Shown one piece after another: positions 54,432-63,362 of a stretch of 64,000 nucleotides of DNA (position 1 is its first letter; every line of letters starts with the position of its first letter). A program made the position numbers and the translations under genes. The notes under the pieces were generated by a model that had not been told where the DNA came from, searched no databases, and was given only the letters and a program-made list of their open reading frames with translations. The DNA lies in assembly GCF_022664455.2 (NCBI RefSeq), contig NZ_JAKRKC020000003.1, positions 930,001 to 994,000 of the forward strand, written 5' to 3'. Source of the stretch: Actinomadura luzonensis. Its GTDB lineage: Bacteria; Actinomycetota; Actinomycetes; Streptosporangiales; Streptosporangiaceae.

Positions 54432-55151
54432 ATGCCGCATCCCCTCGTCGCCCTGGCCCTGAGCACGGCGAGCGCGCTGGGAGCGGCCCCCTCACCGGCC
54501 CCCGCCGAGACCCCCGCCGTGCGGTACGAACCCGCCGGCTCGCCCCGCGCCGAGCAGGCCAGGCGGCTGCTCAGGGAGAGCGAGGCGCTGCGCACCCGGA
54601 TCCGGCTGCCGCAGCCGGTCGAGGTCGTCGCCCGTGACTGCGCCGGGCCGCCCGCCTCCTGGGACGCCGCGCAGCGCCGCATCACGCTCTGCTACGCCGG
54701 CGTCGACCGGCTGCGTCGCACGCTGACCGGCATCGCCGAGACCGAGGAGGCCGACGCCCGCACCGCCGGCCGCCGCCTCGACGCCGCGCTGAGCGTGCTC
54801 TTCCACCACCAGCTCGGCCACGCGCTCGGCACGCTCAACGGCCTGCCCGACGCCGAGGACCAGGCCGACCGGCTCGCCGCGCTCACGCTGGCCGCCGACC
54901 GGCCCGCCCGCGCGGTGCCCGCCGCCGAGGCCCGCCACCTGCTCGCCGCCGGGCACGACGGCCTGACCGGGCACCCGGAGGGGGCCGAGGAGTCGGCCAC
55001 GTTCGCCTGCCTGCTGTACGGGGCCGACCCGGCCGCGAACGCCGCCATCGCCAAGGGCGGCTGGGTGCCGGCCCAGCGGGCGCCCTCGTGCGCCGCCGAG
55101 TACGGGCGGGTCAAGGCCGCCGCGGGTTCACTGGTTGTCAAGGAGCCGTGA
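54432..55151 (+). CDS. DUF4344-like metallopeptidase homologue with HQxxH
   Basis: About 239 aa, secreted (MPHPLVALALSTASALGAAPSPAPA signal region). The fold landmark is ARDCAGPPASWDAAQRRITLCYAGVDRL, then FHHQLGHALGTLNGLPDAEDQADRLAALTL. This matches the DUF4344 putative metallopeptidase family, but the expected HExxH reads HQLGH, so the general-base Glu is Gln. The zinc-ligand His pair and downstream ED remain. It may therefore be a non-catalytic homologue. The ATG start at 54432 places the signal peptide at the N-terminus. Confidence 0.7.
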   Translation: MPHPLVALALSTASALGAAPSPAPAETPAVRYEPAGSPRAEQARRLLRESEALRTRIRLPQPVEVVARDCAGPPASWDAAQRRITLCYAGVDRLRRTLTGIAETEEADARTAGRRLDAALSVLFHHQLGHALGTLNGLPDAEDQADRLAALTLAADRPARAVPAAEARHLLAAGHDGLTGHPEGAEESATFACLLYGADPAANAAIAKGGWVPAQRAPSCAAEYGRVKAAAGSLVVKEP

Positions 55152-55182
55152 AAAGTCGGACAACAGGGGTAGCGTCCGGAGT

Positions 55183-55890
55183 ATGGCTGAGGACGATCTG
55201 TTGCGAGACTTCGACCCGTTCGACATCTTCGACACCGAGGCCGCCAGGCTCGACCGGCACTTCGCCGGCCTGGACGAGAGCGGCTGGCTGCGGCCGTCCC
55301 GCTGCGAGGGGTGGAGCGTCCGCGACGTGCTGGCGCACCTGGCGGGCGAGGAGATGTACAACCACGCCTGCCTGGACGGCACCGTCCAGGACCTGATGGG
55401 CCGGCTCGCCGCCGAGGGCATCACCGGGTACAACGAGTTCAACGAGTGGTCGGTGCGCCGCCGCCGCGACCTGCCGGTCGAGGAGGTCCTCCAGGAGTGG
55501 CGCACCCAGAACGGCGAGACCCGGCGGCGCATGCGCGAGCTGGGCCCCGGCGCGACGCTCCAGACCATGGCCGGGCCGTACCCCAACGGGCACCAGGCCT
55601 TCCACTACGACTCCGAGTACGCCACGCACGCCGACGACGTCGGGGCTCCGGTCGCCGACGACGAGGCGGACGCGCGGACGTTGTGGCGGGTCGCGGTCGG
55701 CCGCTTCGCGCTGGCCGAGCGGGACTCGAAGGTGCAGGTCGAGCAGACGGCCGAGCAGGTCTGGGTGGCCCTGGAGGACGTGACGGCGACGCTGTCGTAC
55801 CCCGAGTTCGTGGCCGCCACGGTGGGCCGGCTGCCCGCCTCGCACGGGCTCGACCCGCGCCTCGCCTCGGCCCTGAGGTGCCTGGCCTAG
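55183..55890 (+). CDS. DinB/maleylpyruvate isomerase-N family protein
   Basis: 235 aa. The four-helix DinB-like start RLDRHFAGLDESGWLRPSRCEGWSVRDVLAHLAGEE has the typical W-(S/T)-V-x-D-x-x-x-H metal-ligand His, and EYATHADDVGAP supplies further His/Asp ligands. The C-terminal part (EQTAEQVWVALEDVTATLSY) is as in the TIGR03083 group. It probably uses mycothiol as cofactor; substrate unknown. ATG at 55183 has TCCGGAG upstream. Confidence 0.82.
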   Translation: MAEDDLLRDFDPFDIFDTEAARLDRHFAGLDESGWLRPSRCEGWSVRDVLAHLAGEEMYNHACLDGTVQDLMGRLAAEGITGYNEFNEWSVRRRRDLPVEEVLQEWRTQNGETRRRMRELGPGATLQTMAGPYPNGHQAFHYDSEYATHADDVGAPVADDEADARTLWRVAVGRFALAERDSKVQVEQTAEQVWVALEDVTATLSYPEFVAATVGRLPASHGLDPRLASALRCLA

Positions 55891-55905
55891 GAGAGGGGGC
55901 TCGTC

Positions 55906-56172
55906 ATGTGGCTGCGCGACCGCGCGGGAACGGAGCCGACGACCGCGCGCAGCCCGCTGCGCGCGCGGCGCGTGCTGTCGCTGGTGGCGCTGGTGCTCGG
56001 CGTCGCCGCGGCGGTGTTCTTCGTGACCCGCGCCATGAGCACGGGCGAGGACGTCTGGAAGTGGGAGGCGGCCGTCGCGGCGGCGGTGGCGGTCATCGCC
56101 GCCGCCGACCTGGTCGTCCTGCGGCGCCACCGCGCGGGACGATCAGGTGGTCAGGACCGCGACCAGCAGTAA
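55906..56172 (+). CDS. Small membrane protein, DUF6343-like
   Basis: 88 aa: an N-terminal GTEPTTARSPLRARRVLSLVALVLGVAAAVFFV motif, then a second hydrophobic helix (AAVAAAVAVIAAADLVVL) and a basic tail. This matches the DUF6343 pattern (TARSPLRxR before the first TM). AGGAGAGGGG precedes the ATG. It overlaps the convergent DUF3040 gene by 30 bp. Function unknown. Confidence 0.75.
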   Translation: MWLRDRAGTEPTTARSPLRARRVLSLVALVLGVAAAVFFVTRAMSTGEDVWKWEAAVAAAVAVIAAADLVVLRRHRAGRSGGQDRDQQ

Positions 56173-56382
56173 CACGATCACCAGGGCGCCGACCGCGAAG
56201 ATCACCCATACGTGGGCCAGCGCCCACATCCGCAGGCGCTCCCCGTAGGGCTCCTGCGGAAGGCCGTCACCCGCCTCGATCCTGTTGATGGCCGCCACGC
56301 GCCGGGCCAACTCGGGATCCTCCCGCTCCAGGGCCTGCTCGATCTGGGCGAGTATGCGGCGTTCCCTTCCAGACAGACCCAT
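56143..56382 (-). CDS. DUF3040 small membrane protein
   Basis: 79 aa. LSGRERRILAQIEQALEREDPELARRV is the DUF3040 signature, followed by one TM segment (VWVIFAVGALVIVLLLVAVLTT). ATG at 56382 is the conserved DUF3040 start; a GTG at 56394 would add four residues. Common in actinobacteria, function unknown. Confidence 0.85.
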   Translation of the reverse strand: MGLSGRERRILAQIEQALEREDPELARRVAAINRIEAGDGLPQEPYGERLRMWALAHVWVIFAVGALVIVLLLVAVLTT

Positions 56383-56487
56383 CGACTCCACCACTGCTTT
56401 TACGCCGGTGGAGGACTTTTACCCGGCGGTAGCCCCGGCATGCCCGCCACTTGACCGCACTTCGGCGGGCACGGGGGCGTCAGGCGC

Positions 56488-56733
56488 TCAGGCGCGGCCG
56501 TAGCGCTGCTTGAAGCGCTCGACGCGGCCGGCGGTGTCGAGGATGCGGCCCCGGCCGGTGTAGAAGGGGTGGCTGGCCGACGACACGTCCACGTCGACGA
56601 CCGGATAGGTCCGGCCGTCCTCCCATTCGACGGTCCTGTCGCTGGACAGGGTCGAGCGGGTGAGGAAGGCGAAGCCGACGCTGGGGTCGCGGAAGACCAC
56701 GGGACGGTAGGCGGGGTGCAGGTTCTTCTTCAT
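56488..56733 (-). CDS. rpmE2: 50S ribosomal protein L31 type B (zinc-independent)
   Basis: 81 aa. MKKNLHPAYRPVVFRDPSVGFAFLTRST is typical of type B L31. It contains no Cys, so it is the C-minus form used when zinc is scarce, replacing the zinc-binding L31. GAGAGGGG precedes the ATG. A Zur-box-like sequence sits 17 bp upstream of the start. Confidence 0.95.
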   Translation of the reverse strand: MKKNLHPAYRPVVFRDPSVGFAFLTRSTLSSDRTVEWEDGRTYPVVDVDVSSASHPFYTGRGRILDTAGRVERFKQRYGRA

Positions 56734-56749
56734 GCCCCTCTCAACCGGG

Positions 56750-56764
56750 TGGCAACGGTTTTCA
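56750..56764 (-). promoter_or_regulatory. Candidate Zur box upstream of rpmE2
   Basis: On the minus strand the site reads TGAAAACCGTTGCCA. It matches the actinobacterial Zur consensus TGAAAATGATTTTCA at 10 of 15 positions, with a perfect left half TGAAAA. Position and gene type fit zinc-repressed control. It overlaps the stop codon of the SDR pseudogene. Confidence 0.45.
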
Positions 56765-57398
56765 TTCCCTGGCTTCGGGGTCGAGGCCGAGCACCGTCCT
56801 GCCGCCGTCCACGGGCACGGTCGCGCCGTTGACGAAGGCCGCCTCGTCCGACAGCAGGTACGCCACGACCGCCGCCACCTCGGCGGGCTCGGCCACCCGG
56901 CCCAGCGGGTGCAGCACGGCGAGCTGACGCTCGACGGCCGCCGCCTCCGCCGGGTCCAGCGAGGCCAGGAAGTCGCGGTAGCGCCCGGTCGCCACCGTCC
57001 CCGGCGCCACGGCGTTGACCCGGATGCCGCGCCTGCCGTACTCGATGGCGAGCGCCCTGGTCAGGCCCTCGGTGGCGGCCTTGGCCGTCGCGTACGGCAA
57101 GCTGCCCGGCACCGGGCGCGCCGCCTGGTGGGAGGTGACGTTGACGATCGCGCCCGGCCCGCCGGCGGCGAGGAAGGCCCGCACGGCGGTGGCGCAGCCG
57201 ACGACGGCCAGGTCCAGGTTCGCCGCGATCAGCGCCCGGACCTCGGCGACCGGCGCGGAGTGCACGGAGGCGTCGCGGAAGACGCGCGGCGGCGTCGCGC
57301 TCGACGGCGACCACCGTGCCGCCTCCGTCGCGCAGCCGCTCGGTCACCGCCCTGCCGATGCCGCGCCCGCCGCCGGTGACCACGTAGGAGAAGCTCAT
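56762..57398 (-). pseudogene. SDR-family oxidoreductase, frameshifted and internally deleted
   Basis: The start (MSFSYVVTGGGRGIGRAVTERLRDGGGTVVAVERD) is a normal SDR Rossmann opening with TGGGRGIG. The reading frame must then change near 57280-57290 to continue into VFRDASVHSAPVAEVRALIAANLDLAVVG. The rest is normal, including ASHQ-type Ser region, catalytic YATAK and the NGATVPVDGG end. About 40-50 residues that should hold the second half of the Rossmann fold and the NNAG motif are missing. So the gene carries a deletion plus frame change. The junction lies in GCGCGACGCCGCCGCGCG. Confidence 0.8.
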
Positions 57399-57453
57399 GC
57401 CCCGACGCTACCCACGAAGATCGCCGAACGGGCGGGGGGTTAGCCTGGATCGG

Positions 57454-58653
57454 GTGATCGACGACCTTCCTCCAGGAGCGCGCGCCCGCATGGTGGCCGC
57501 GCTCGCGATCACCCAGACCGCCGGCTACGGCGTGCTCTACTACGCCTTCTCCGTGTTCATCCCGCCCATGTCGCGCGACCTGGACGCCGGGGTCGCCCAG
57601 CTCACCGGGGCGCTCACGCTGTCGGTGCTGATCTCGGGCGCGGTGGCGCCGCTCGTCGGGCGGTGGCTGGACCGGCGCGGGGCGCGCGGCCTGATGACGG
57701 CCGGGTCGCTGCTGGGGGCGGCGGCGGTGCTGGCCTGGTCGCAGGTGCGGACCGTCGGGCAGCTGTACCTGGTGTGCGCGGCGCTCGGGGTCGCGTCGGC
57801 GGCGGTGCTGTACGAGGCCGCGTTCGCGGTGATCGTCGCCTGGTTCGACCCGGCGCGGCGGGCGCGGGCGCTGCTGGTCGTCACGGTGGTCGCCGGGTTC
57901 GCCTCCAGCGTGTTCCTGCCGCTGACCGGGCTCCTGGTGGACCGGTACGGCTGGCGGACCGCGCTGGTGGCGCTGGCCGCCGGGTACGCGGTGGTCGCCG
58001 TGCCGCTGCACGCGTTCGCCGTGCGCGACCGGCGGGGGCCGCCGCACGCGAACCGGGGCGAGATCGTCGGCGCGGCGCTGCGGGAGCGGCCGTTCTGGCT
58101 GCTGGCGGCCGGGTTCCTCACCCAGACCGGGGCCGTGTCGGTCATGGGGGTGCTGCTGGTGACGTACCTGATCGCGCTCGGGCACCCGCCGGTGTTCGCG
58201 GCGGGCGTGGCGGGGCTGCTCGGGGTGCTGTCCGTCACCGGGCGGCTGGTCACGACCGGCCTGCAGGCGCGGTGGCGGGTGGCGCTCATCACGGCGGCCA
58301 TGTTCGGGCTGCAGGGGCTCGCGGCGCTGCTGCTGCCGCTCGCCGGGCACAGCACGGCGGGCGCGGTGGGGGCGGTGGTGCTGTTCGGGCTGGGGTTCGG
58401 GGTGGCGACCATCGCCAGGCCCGCGCTGATCGCCGACCGGTGGGGCACGGCCGCGTACGCGTCGCTGAGCGGCGCGCTCGCGCTGCCCGTCACGGCGGCC
58501 AAGGCCGTCGCGCCGCTGGTGGCGGCCGGGATCGCGGAGGTGGCCGGGTTCCCTGCCGTGATGGGGGTGGTGGCGGCGTGCTGCGCGATCGGAGCGCTGG
58601 CGCTGGTGGCCTACGATCGGCAGGGGGACGTGGGCGGCGCGCCCGCCTCCTGA
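57454..58653 (+). CDS. MFS transporter
   Basis: About 399 aa with twelve hydrophobic segments. The motif-A-like loop GRWLDRRGARGLM lies between TM2 and TM3, and a central cytoplasmic loop is present (VRDRRGPPHANRGEIVGA). It resembles monocarboxylate/oxalate-formate-type MFS proteins, but substrate and direction cannot be read from the sequence. GTG at 57454; an internal ATG at 57490 is possible. A 29-bp tandem repeat follows the gene. Confidence 0.85.
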   Translation: MIDDLPPGARARMVAALAITQTAGYGVLYYAFSVFIPPMSRDLDAGVAQLTGALTLSVLISGAVAPLVGRWLDRRGARGLMTAGSLLGAAAVLAWSQVRTVGQLYLVCAALGVASAAVLYEAAFAVIVAWFDPARRARALLVVTVVAGFASSVFLPLTGLLVDRYGWRTALVALAAGYAVVAVPLHAFAVRDRRGPPHANRGEIVGAALRERPFWLLAAGFLTQTGAVSVMGVLLVTYLIALGHPPVFAAGVAGLLGVLSVTGRLVTTGLQARWRVALITAAMFGLQGLAALLLPLAGHSTAGAVGAVVLFGLGFGVATIARPALIADRWGTAAYASLSGALALPVTAAKAVAPLVAAGIAEVAGFPAVMGVVAACCAIGALALVAYDRQGDVGGAPAS

Positions 58654-58674
58654 CGCCGGCGGCGTACCCGGGCC

Positions 58675-58752
58675 TCGCGCCCGGCCATCGGCGTCACCGG
58701 TGGTCGCGCCCGGCCATCGGCGTCACCGGGGCTCGCGCCCGGCCGCCGTCGG
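58675..58752. repeat. 29-bp-period tandem repeat between the MFS gene and recQ
   Basis: Copies start at 58675, 58704 and 58733 (period 29). The first two are identical over 26 bp (begin TCGCGCCCGGCCATCGGCG) and the third is partial and degenerate. The copies are flush, with no spacer between them, and lie 70-150 bp upstream of recQ. Confidence 0.85.
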
Positions 58753-58821
58753 CTCCGGGAGCTCCCGCTCGCCCTCCGCGAACTCACGAACAGTCCGCCC
58801 GCGAACACGTAAGGTAGCCAC

Positions 58822-60663
<1,842 letters not shown>

Positions 60664-61424
60664 CACCCCCACTGCCCGCCCCGCCTCGCCCGGCCCGCCT
60701 CGCCTCGCCCGGCCCGCCCCGCCTCACCCCGCCTCGCCCGGCCCGCAGCGACCCCGGCCCACCCCATGACCATCGCCGGCCGCCCCGACCCCAGCGACCA
60801 CCAGCCGGCCGCCCCGACCTCAGCGACCACCAGCCGACGCCGCCCTCCGGCTCCAGCCACCGCCAACCGCCGATCACGGACCGCCGATCACGGACCGCCG
60901 ACTGCCGACACCGACCACCGTTCACCGACCGCCGACCGCCGACCGCCGACCCGAGCCTCACCCACTGCCGACCTCGCGCCGCGCCCGTGCCGCCTCCCGG
61001 CGAGCGGCTGCAGCCGCGCTCGGTTCGCGCTGCCTGTCTGATGACTGGGCCCGTGTCTCCAGGGCAGTGGCTTCGGCCGGAGGATGAAGTGGGTAAAGGG
61101 TGGTGGTGGCGACGGCCGCACGAAGAACGGTCGTCGCCACCACGTCGCTCGGCCTGGATCCGGCGCTCGCGTGCCGCCGCGCCGTCGCTGGATCGGCCGG
61201 ACGTGTTTCGGCCCCGAACGGTAGGTCTGTGCCCGCTTACGATCTTCTCACCGGATCGCCCCAACCGGTGCCGGTTTCACGGGTTCACTCATGAGGTCGC
61301 CTGTTCTGCCGTACAAGGCAATCGTAAGGGGTCGGGACGAGATGCGCTGGACCGGATGTGGCGGATGAGTTCCCAGGACGAACGGTCTCCTGGCGCTAGC
61401 CGACCGGTCTAGTACCATGAGGTC
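60664..61424. other. 760-bp gene-free region, low complexity
   Basis: No convincing gene was found. About 60670-60745 is a C-rich array of imperfect CGCCTCGCCCGGCCCG-like units. CGATCACGGACCGC occurs twice flush (60871-60884 and 60885-60898). GACCGCC is repeated about 3.5 times at 60927-60950. The right part (61040-61424) has ordinary composition, ends in the TetR promoter and shows no known RNA. Reading frames here have biased Arg/Pro/Asp-rich composition typical of spurious translation. Confidence 0.6.
61396..61412. promoter_or_regulatory. Operator-like site at the TetR gene promoter
   Basis: CTAGCCGACCGGTCTAG ends 12 bp before the TetR ATG. It contains the palindrome GACCGGTC and the core CGACCGGT, which recurs in the 63313-63330 palindrome upstream of the SDR gene. 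Autoregulation is likely. Confidence 0.6.
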
Positions 61425-62045
61425 ATGGGACGCACCAGCGACGCCAGGGAGAAGATCCTCGCGGCGGCGCGCTCACTGATCGAGCTGCGCGGCTACTCCG
61501 CTCTGGGGGTGGCCGAGATCTGCAAGGCGGCCGGGGTGCCCAAGGGCAGCTTCTACTACTTCTTCGAGTCGAAGGAAGCCCTGGCCCTGGCCGTCATCGA
61601 CGAGCACTGGGCCGCTCAGGAGCGGGCCTGGAGGCAGGTGCTGGCCGAGGAGGTCGAGCCGCTGCACCGGCTGCGGCGGCTGTTCGAGGTGACCCAGGCC
61701 GCGCAGCTCGCCGGGCAGCAGAGCTGCGGCACCGTCTCGGGGTGCCTGTTCGGGAACCTCACGCTGGAGCTGAGCAACCAGACCGAGTCGATCCGGGCGA
61801 GGCTGCAGGAGATCTTCGAGGCGCAGGCCGGCCTGATCGAGGCGGTCATCGGGGAGGCTCGGGCGCGCGGGGACGTCACCGTCGCCGACGCGCGGGAAGC
61901 GGCGCGGTCGGTGGTGGCCCAGCTGGAGGGGCAGGTGCTGTTCGCCAAGCTCTACAACGACACGCAACGGCTCGGGGCCATGTGGACCAACTGCCTGGCC
62001 CTGCTCGGCGCCCGCACCTTCGCCGAGGCGCCGATCGGCCTGTGA
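61425..62045 (+). CDS. TetR/AcrR-family repressor (NemR-like)
   Basis: 206 aa. HTH ILAAARSLIELRGYSALGVAEICKAAGVPKGSFYYFFESKEALALAV is typical. The C-terminal ligand domain has a CGTVSGCLFGNLTLELSNQTESIRARL segment as in NemR-type regulators, with two Cys residues that could sense electrophiles. It probably controls itself and the SDR gene at 63363 through shared CGACCGGT operators. Confidence 0.9.
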   Translation: MGRTSDAREKILAAARSLIELRGYSALGVAEICKAAGVPKGSFYYFFESKEALALAVIDEHWAAQERAWRQVLAEEVEPLHRLRRLFEVTQAAQLAGQQSCGTVSGCLFGNLTLELSNQTESIRARLQEIFEAQAGLIEAVIGEARARGDVTVADAREAARSVVAQLEGQVLFAKLYNDTQRLGAMWTNCLALLGARTFAEAPIGL

Positions 62046-62288
62046 GCGCAGGCGCGGGCAGGAGGTCGAGAGCGCGCGGGCAGGAGCCCGGCGCCGAGGG
62101 CGGAGGCCCGGGGCCGAGGGCTGGGGCCGGCTGACGGCGCGGGAGCCGAAGCCGGCAAGGCCCTGAAACCCCAGGAGCCCCATGCCAAGGGTCCGGTCGG
62201 CGGGACCACGGGTCGGTGAGGCTGCAGCCGGCGGGGCTGCGGGGCGGTGGGTGGTAGGGCGGGGCTCTTACCGCCGTAGCATGGCGGT

Positions 62289-63200
62289 GTGGAGCTGCGT
62301 CAGCTGCGGTACTTCGTCGCGGTGGCCGAGGAGCTGAACTTCGGGCGGGCCGCCGGGCGGTTGCTGATCGCCGGCCCATCGTTGTCCCAGCAGATCAAGG
62401 CGCTGGAGCGCGATCTGGGGGTGCGGCTGTTCGACCGGGATCGGCGCTCCGTGGCGCTCACCCCGGCCGGTGCCGCGCTGCTGCCCGACGCCCGGGCGTT
62501 GCTGGAGCGGGCCGACGCGTTGCGGAACCGGGCGCGCAGGTTGTCCGGCTCGGCGCCGGTCCGGCTCGGGTACGTGAACTGGCTGCCGCCCGACCTGACC
62601 ACGCGTGCCGCGGCGGCGGCGCAGGTGCATCTGGACGCCTGGGTGGCGCCGTCCCACACGCAGGCGGCCAGGGTCGCCGACGGCGGGCTCGACCTGGCGG
62701 TCTGCTGGATCCGCCGGGCCGATCTGGAGCGGCTGGGCCTGCGCGCCCGGCTGCTCGGCGCCGACCGCCTGTACGCGGTGGCGACGGGCCACGACACCGG
62801 CCCGGTCAAGGCCGCGGGGACCGCCGTGCTCCTCGACGACGACGCCACTTCCTGGTCGTCGTGGAACGTCTACGCGGAGGAGCTGGCCCGGCGGACTGGG
62901 GCCCGCGCGGTGCGCATCTCCGACGGCGGGATCACCGGCCCGGCCTTCTTCGACCACGTACGCCGCAGCCGCCGCCCCGTCGTCAACTCGCCCAAGGGCC
63001 AGACCGCCCCGCTGCCGCCGGACCTGGTGCGGCGGCCGGTGGTCGCGCCGGAGGTGTACTGGACGTGGTCCCTGGTGTGGCGGCGGAGCGAGGTCCGCAC
63101 CTCGGTGCTCGCGGTCGTGGAGGCCCTGCGGGAGGACGGCGACCTGGGCGTCCACGGCCCTGACGCGTGGCTCCCGGAGGACGACCCGCACCGGCGTTAG
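62289..63200 (+). CDS. LysR-family transcriptional regulator
   Basis: About 303 aa, GTG start. Winged HTH MELRQLRYFVAVAEELNFGRAAGRL, then a type-2 periplasmic-binding effector domain. The 243-bp gap before it shows no other gene. It lies between the TetR gene and the SDR, all on the plus strand; its target could be the SDR 160 bp downstream. The effector domain is somewhat divergent (VRLGYVNWLPPDL). Confidence 0.9.
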   Translation: MELRQLRYFVAVAEELNFGRAAGRLLIAGPSLSQQIKALERDLGVRLFDRDRRSVALTPAGAALLPDARALLERADALRNRARRLSGSAPVRLGYVNWLPPDLTTRAAAAAQVHLDAWVAPSHTQAARVADGGLDLAVCWIRRADLERLGLRARLLGADRLYAVATGHDTGPVKAAGTAVLLDDDATSWSSWNVYAEELARRTGARAVRISDGGITGPAFFDHVRRSRRPVVNSPKGQTAPLPPDLVRRPVVAPEVYWTWSLVWRRSEVRTSVLAVVEALREDGDLGVHGPDAWLPEDDPHRR

Positions 63201-63312
63201 CCTGCGGTGGGAGCTTTCTCCTACCAGGTAGGAGGTTCCCGGTCCCGGCGAAGGGGTCCTGACGCGTTGACCTGTTTGCGCACGCGCCTTACCTTCACAA
63301 GCACGAAAGAAA

Positions 63313-63330
63313 TAGACGACCGGTTGTCTA
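63313..63330. promoter_or_regulatory. TetR-type operator upstream of the SDR gene
   Basis: TAGACGACCGGTTGTCTA is an 18-bp palindrome with a single mismatch, 33 bp before the SDR start. It shares the core CGACCGGT with the TetR gene promoter. This links the two genes as repressor and target. Confidence 0.7.
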
Positions 63331-63362
63331 GGTAGTGGATCGGTCGAGGAGGAGGGTTCCCA

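Noticed and set aside
58675..58752. Possible CRISPR array because the period is 29 bp
   Set aside because: The copies are flush with no spacers, there are fewer than three, and no cas genes exist in the window.
60766..61294. Two plus-strand frames (91 and 64 codons) in the gap after recQ
   Set aside because: They are translations of short tandem repeats, rich in Arg, Pro, Asp and Ser, with no good ribosome site or recognisable family.
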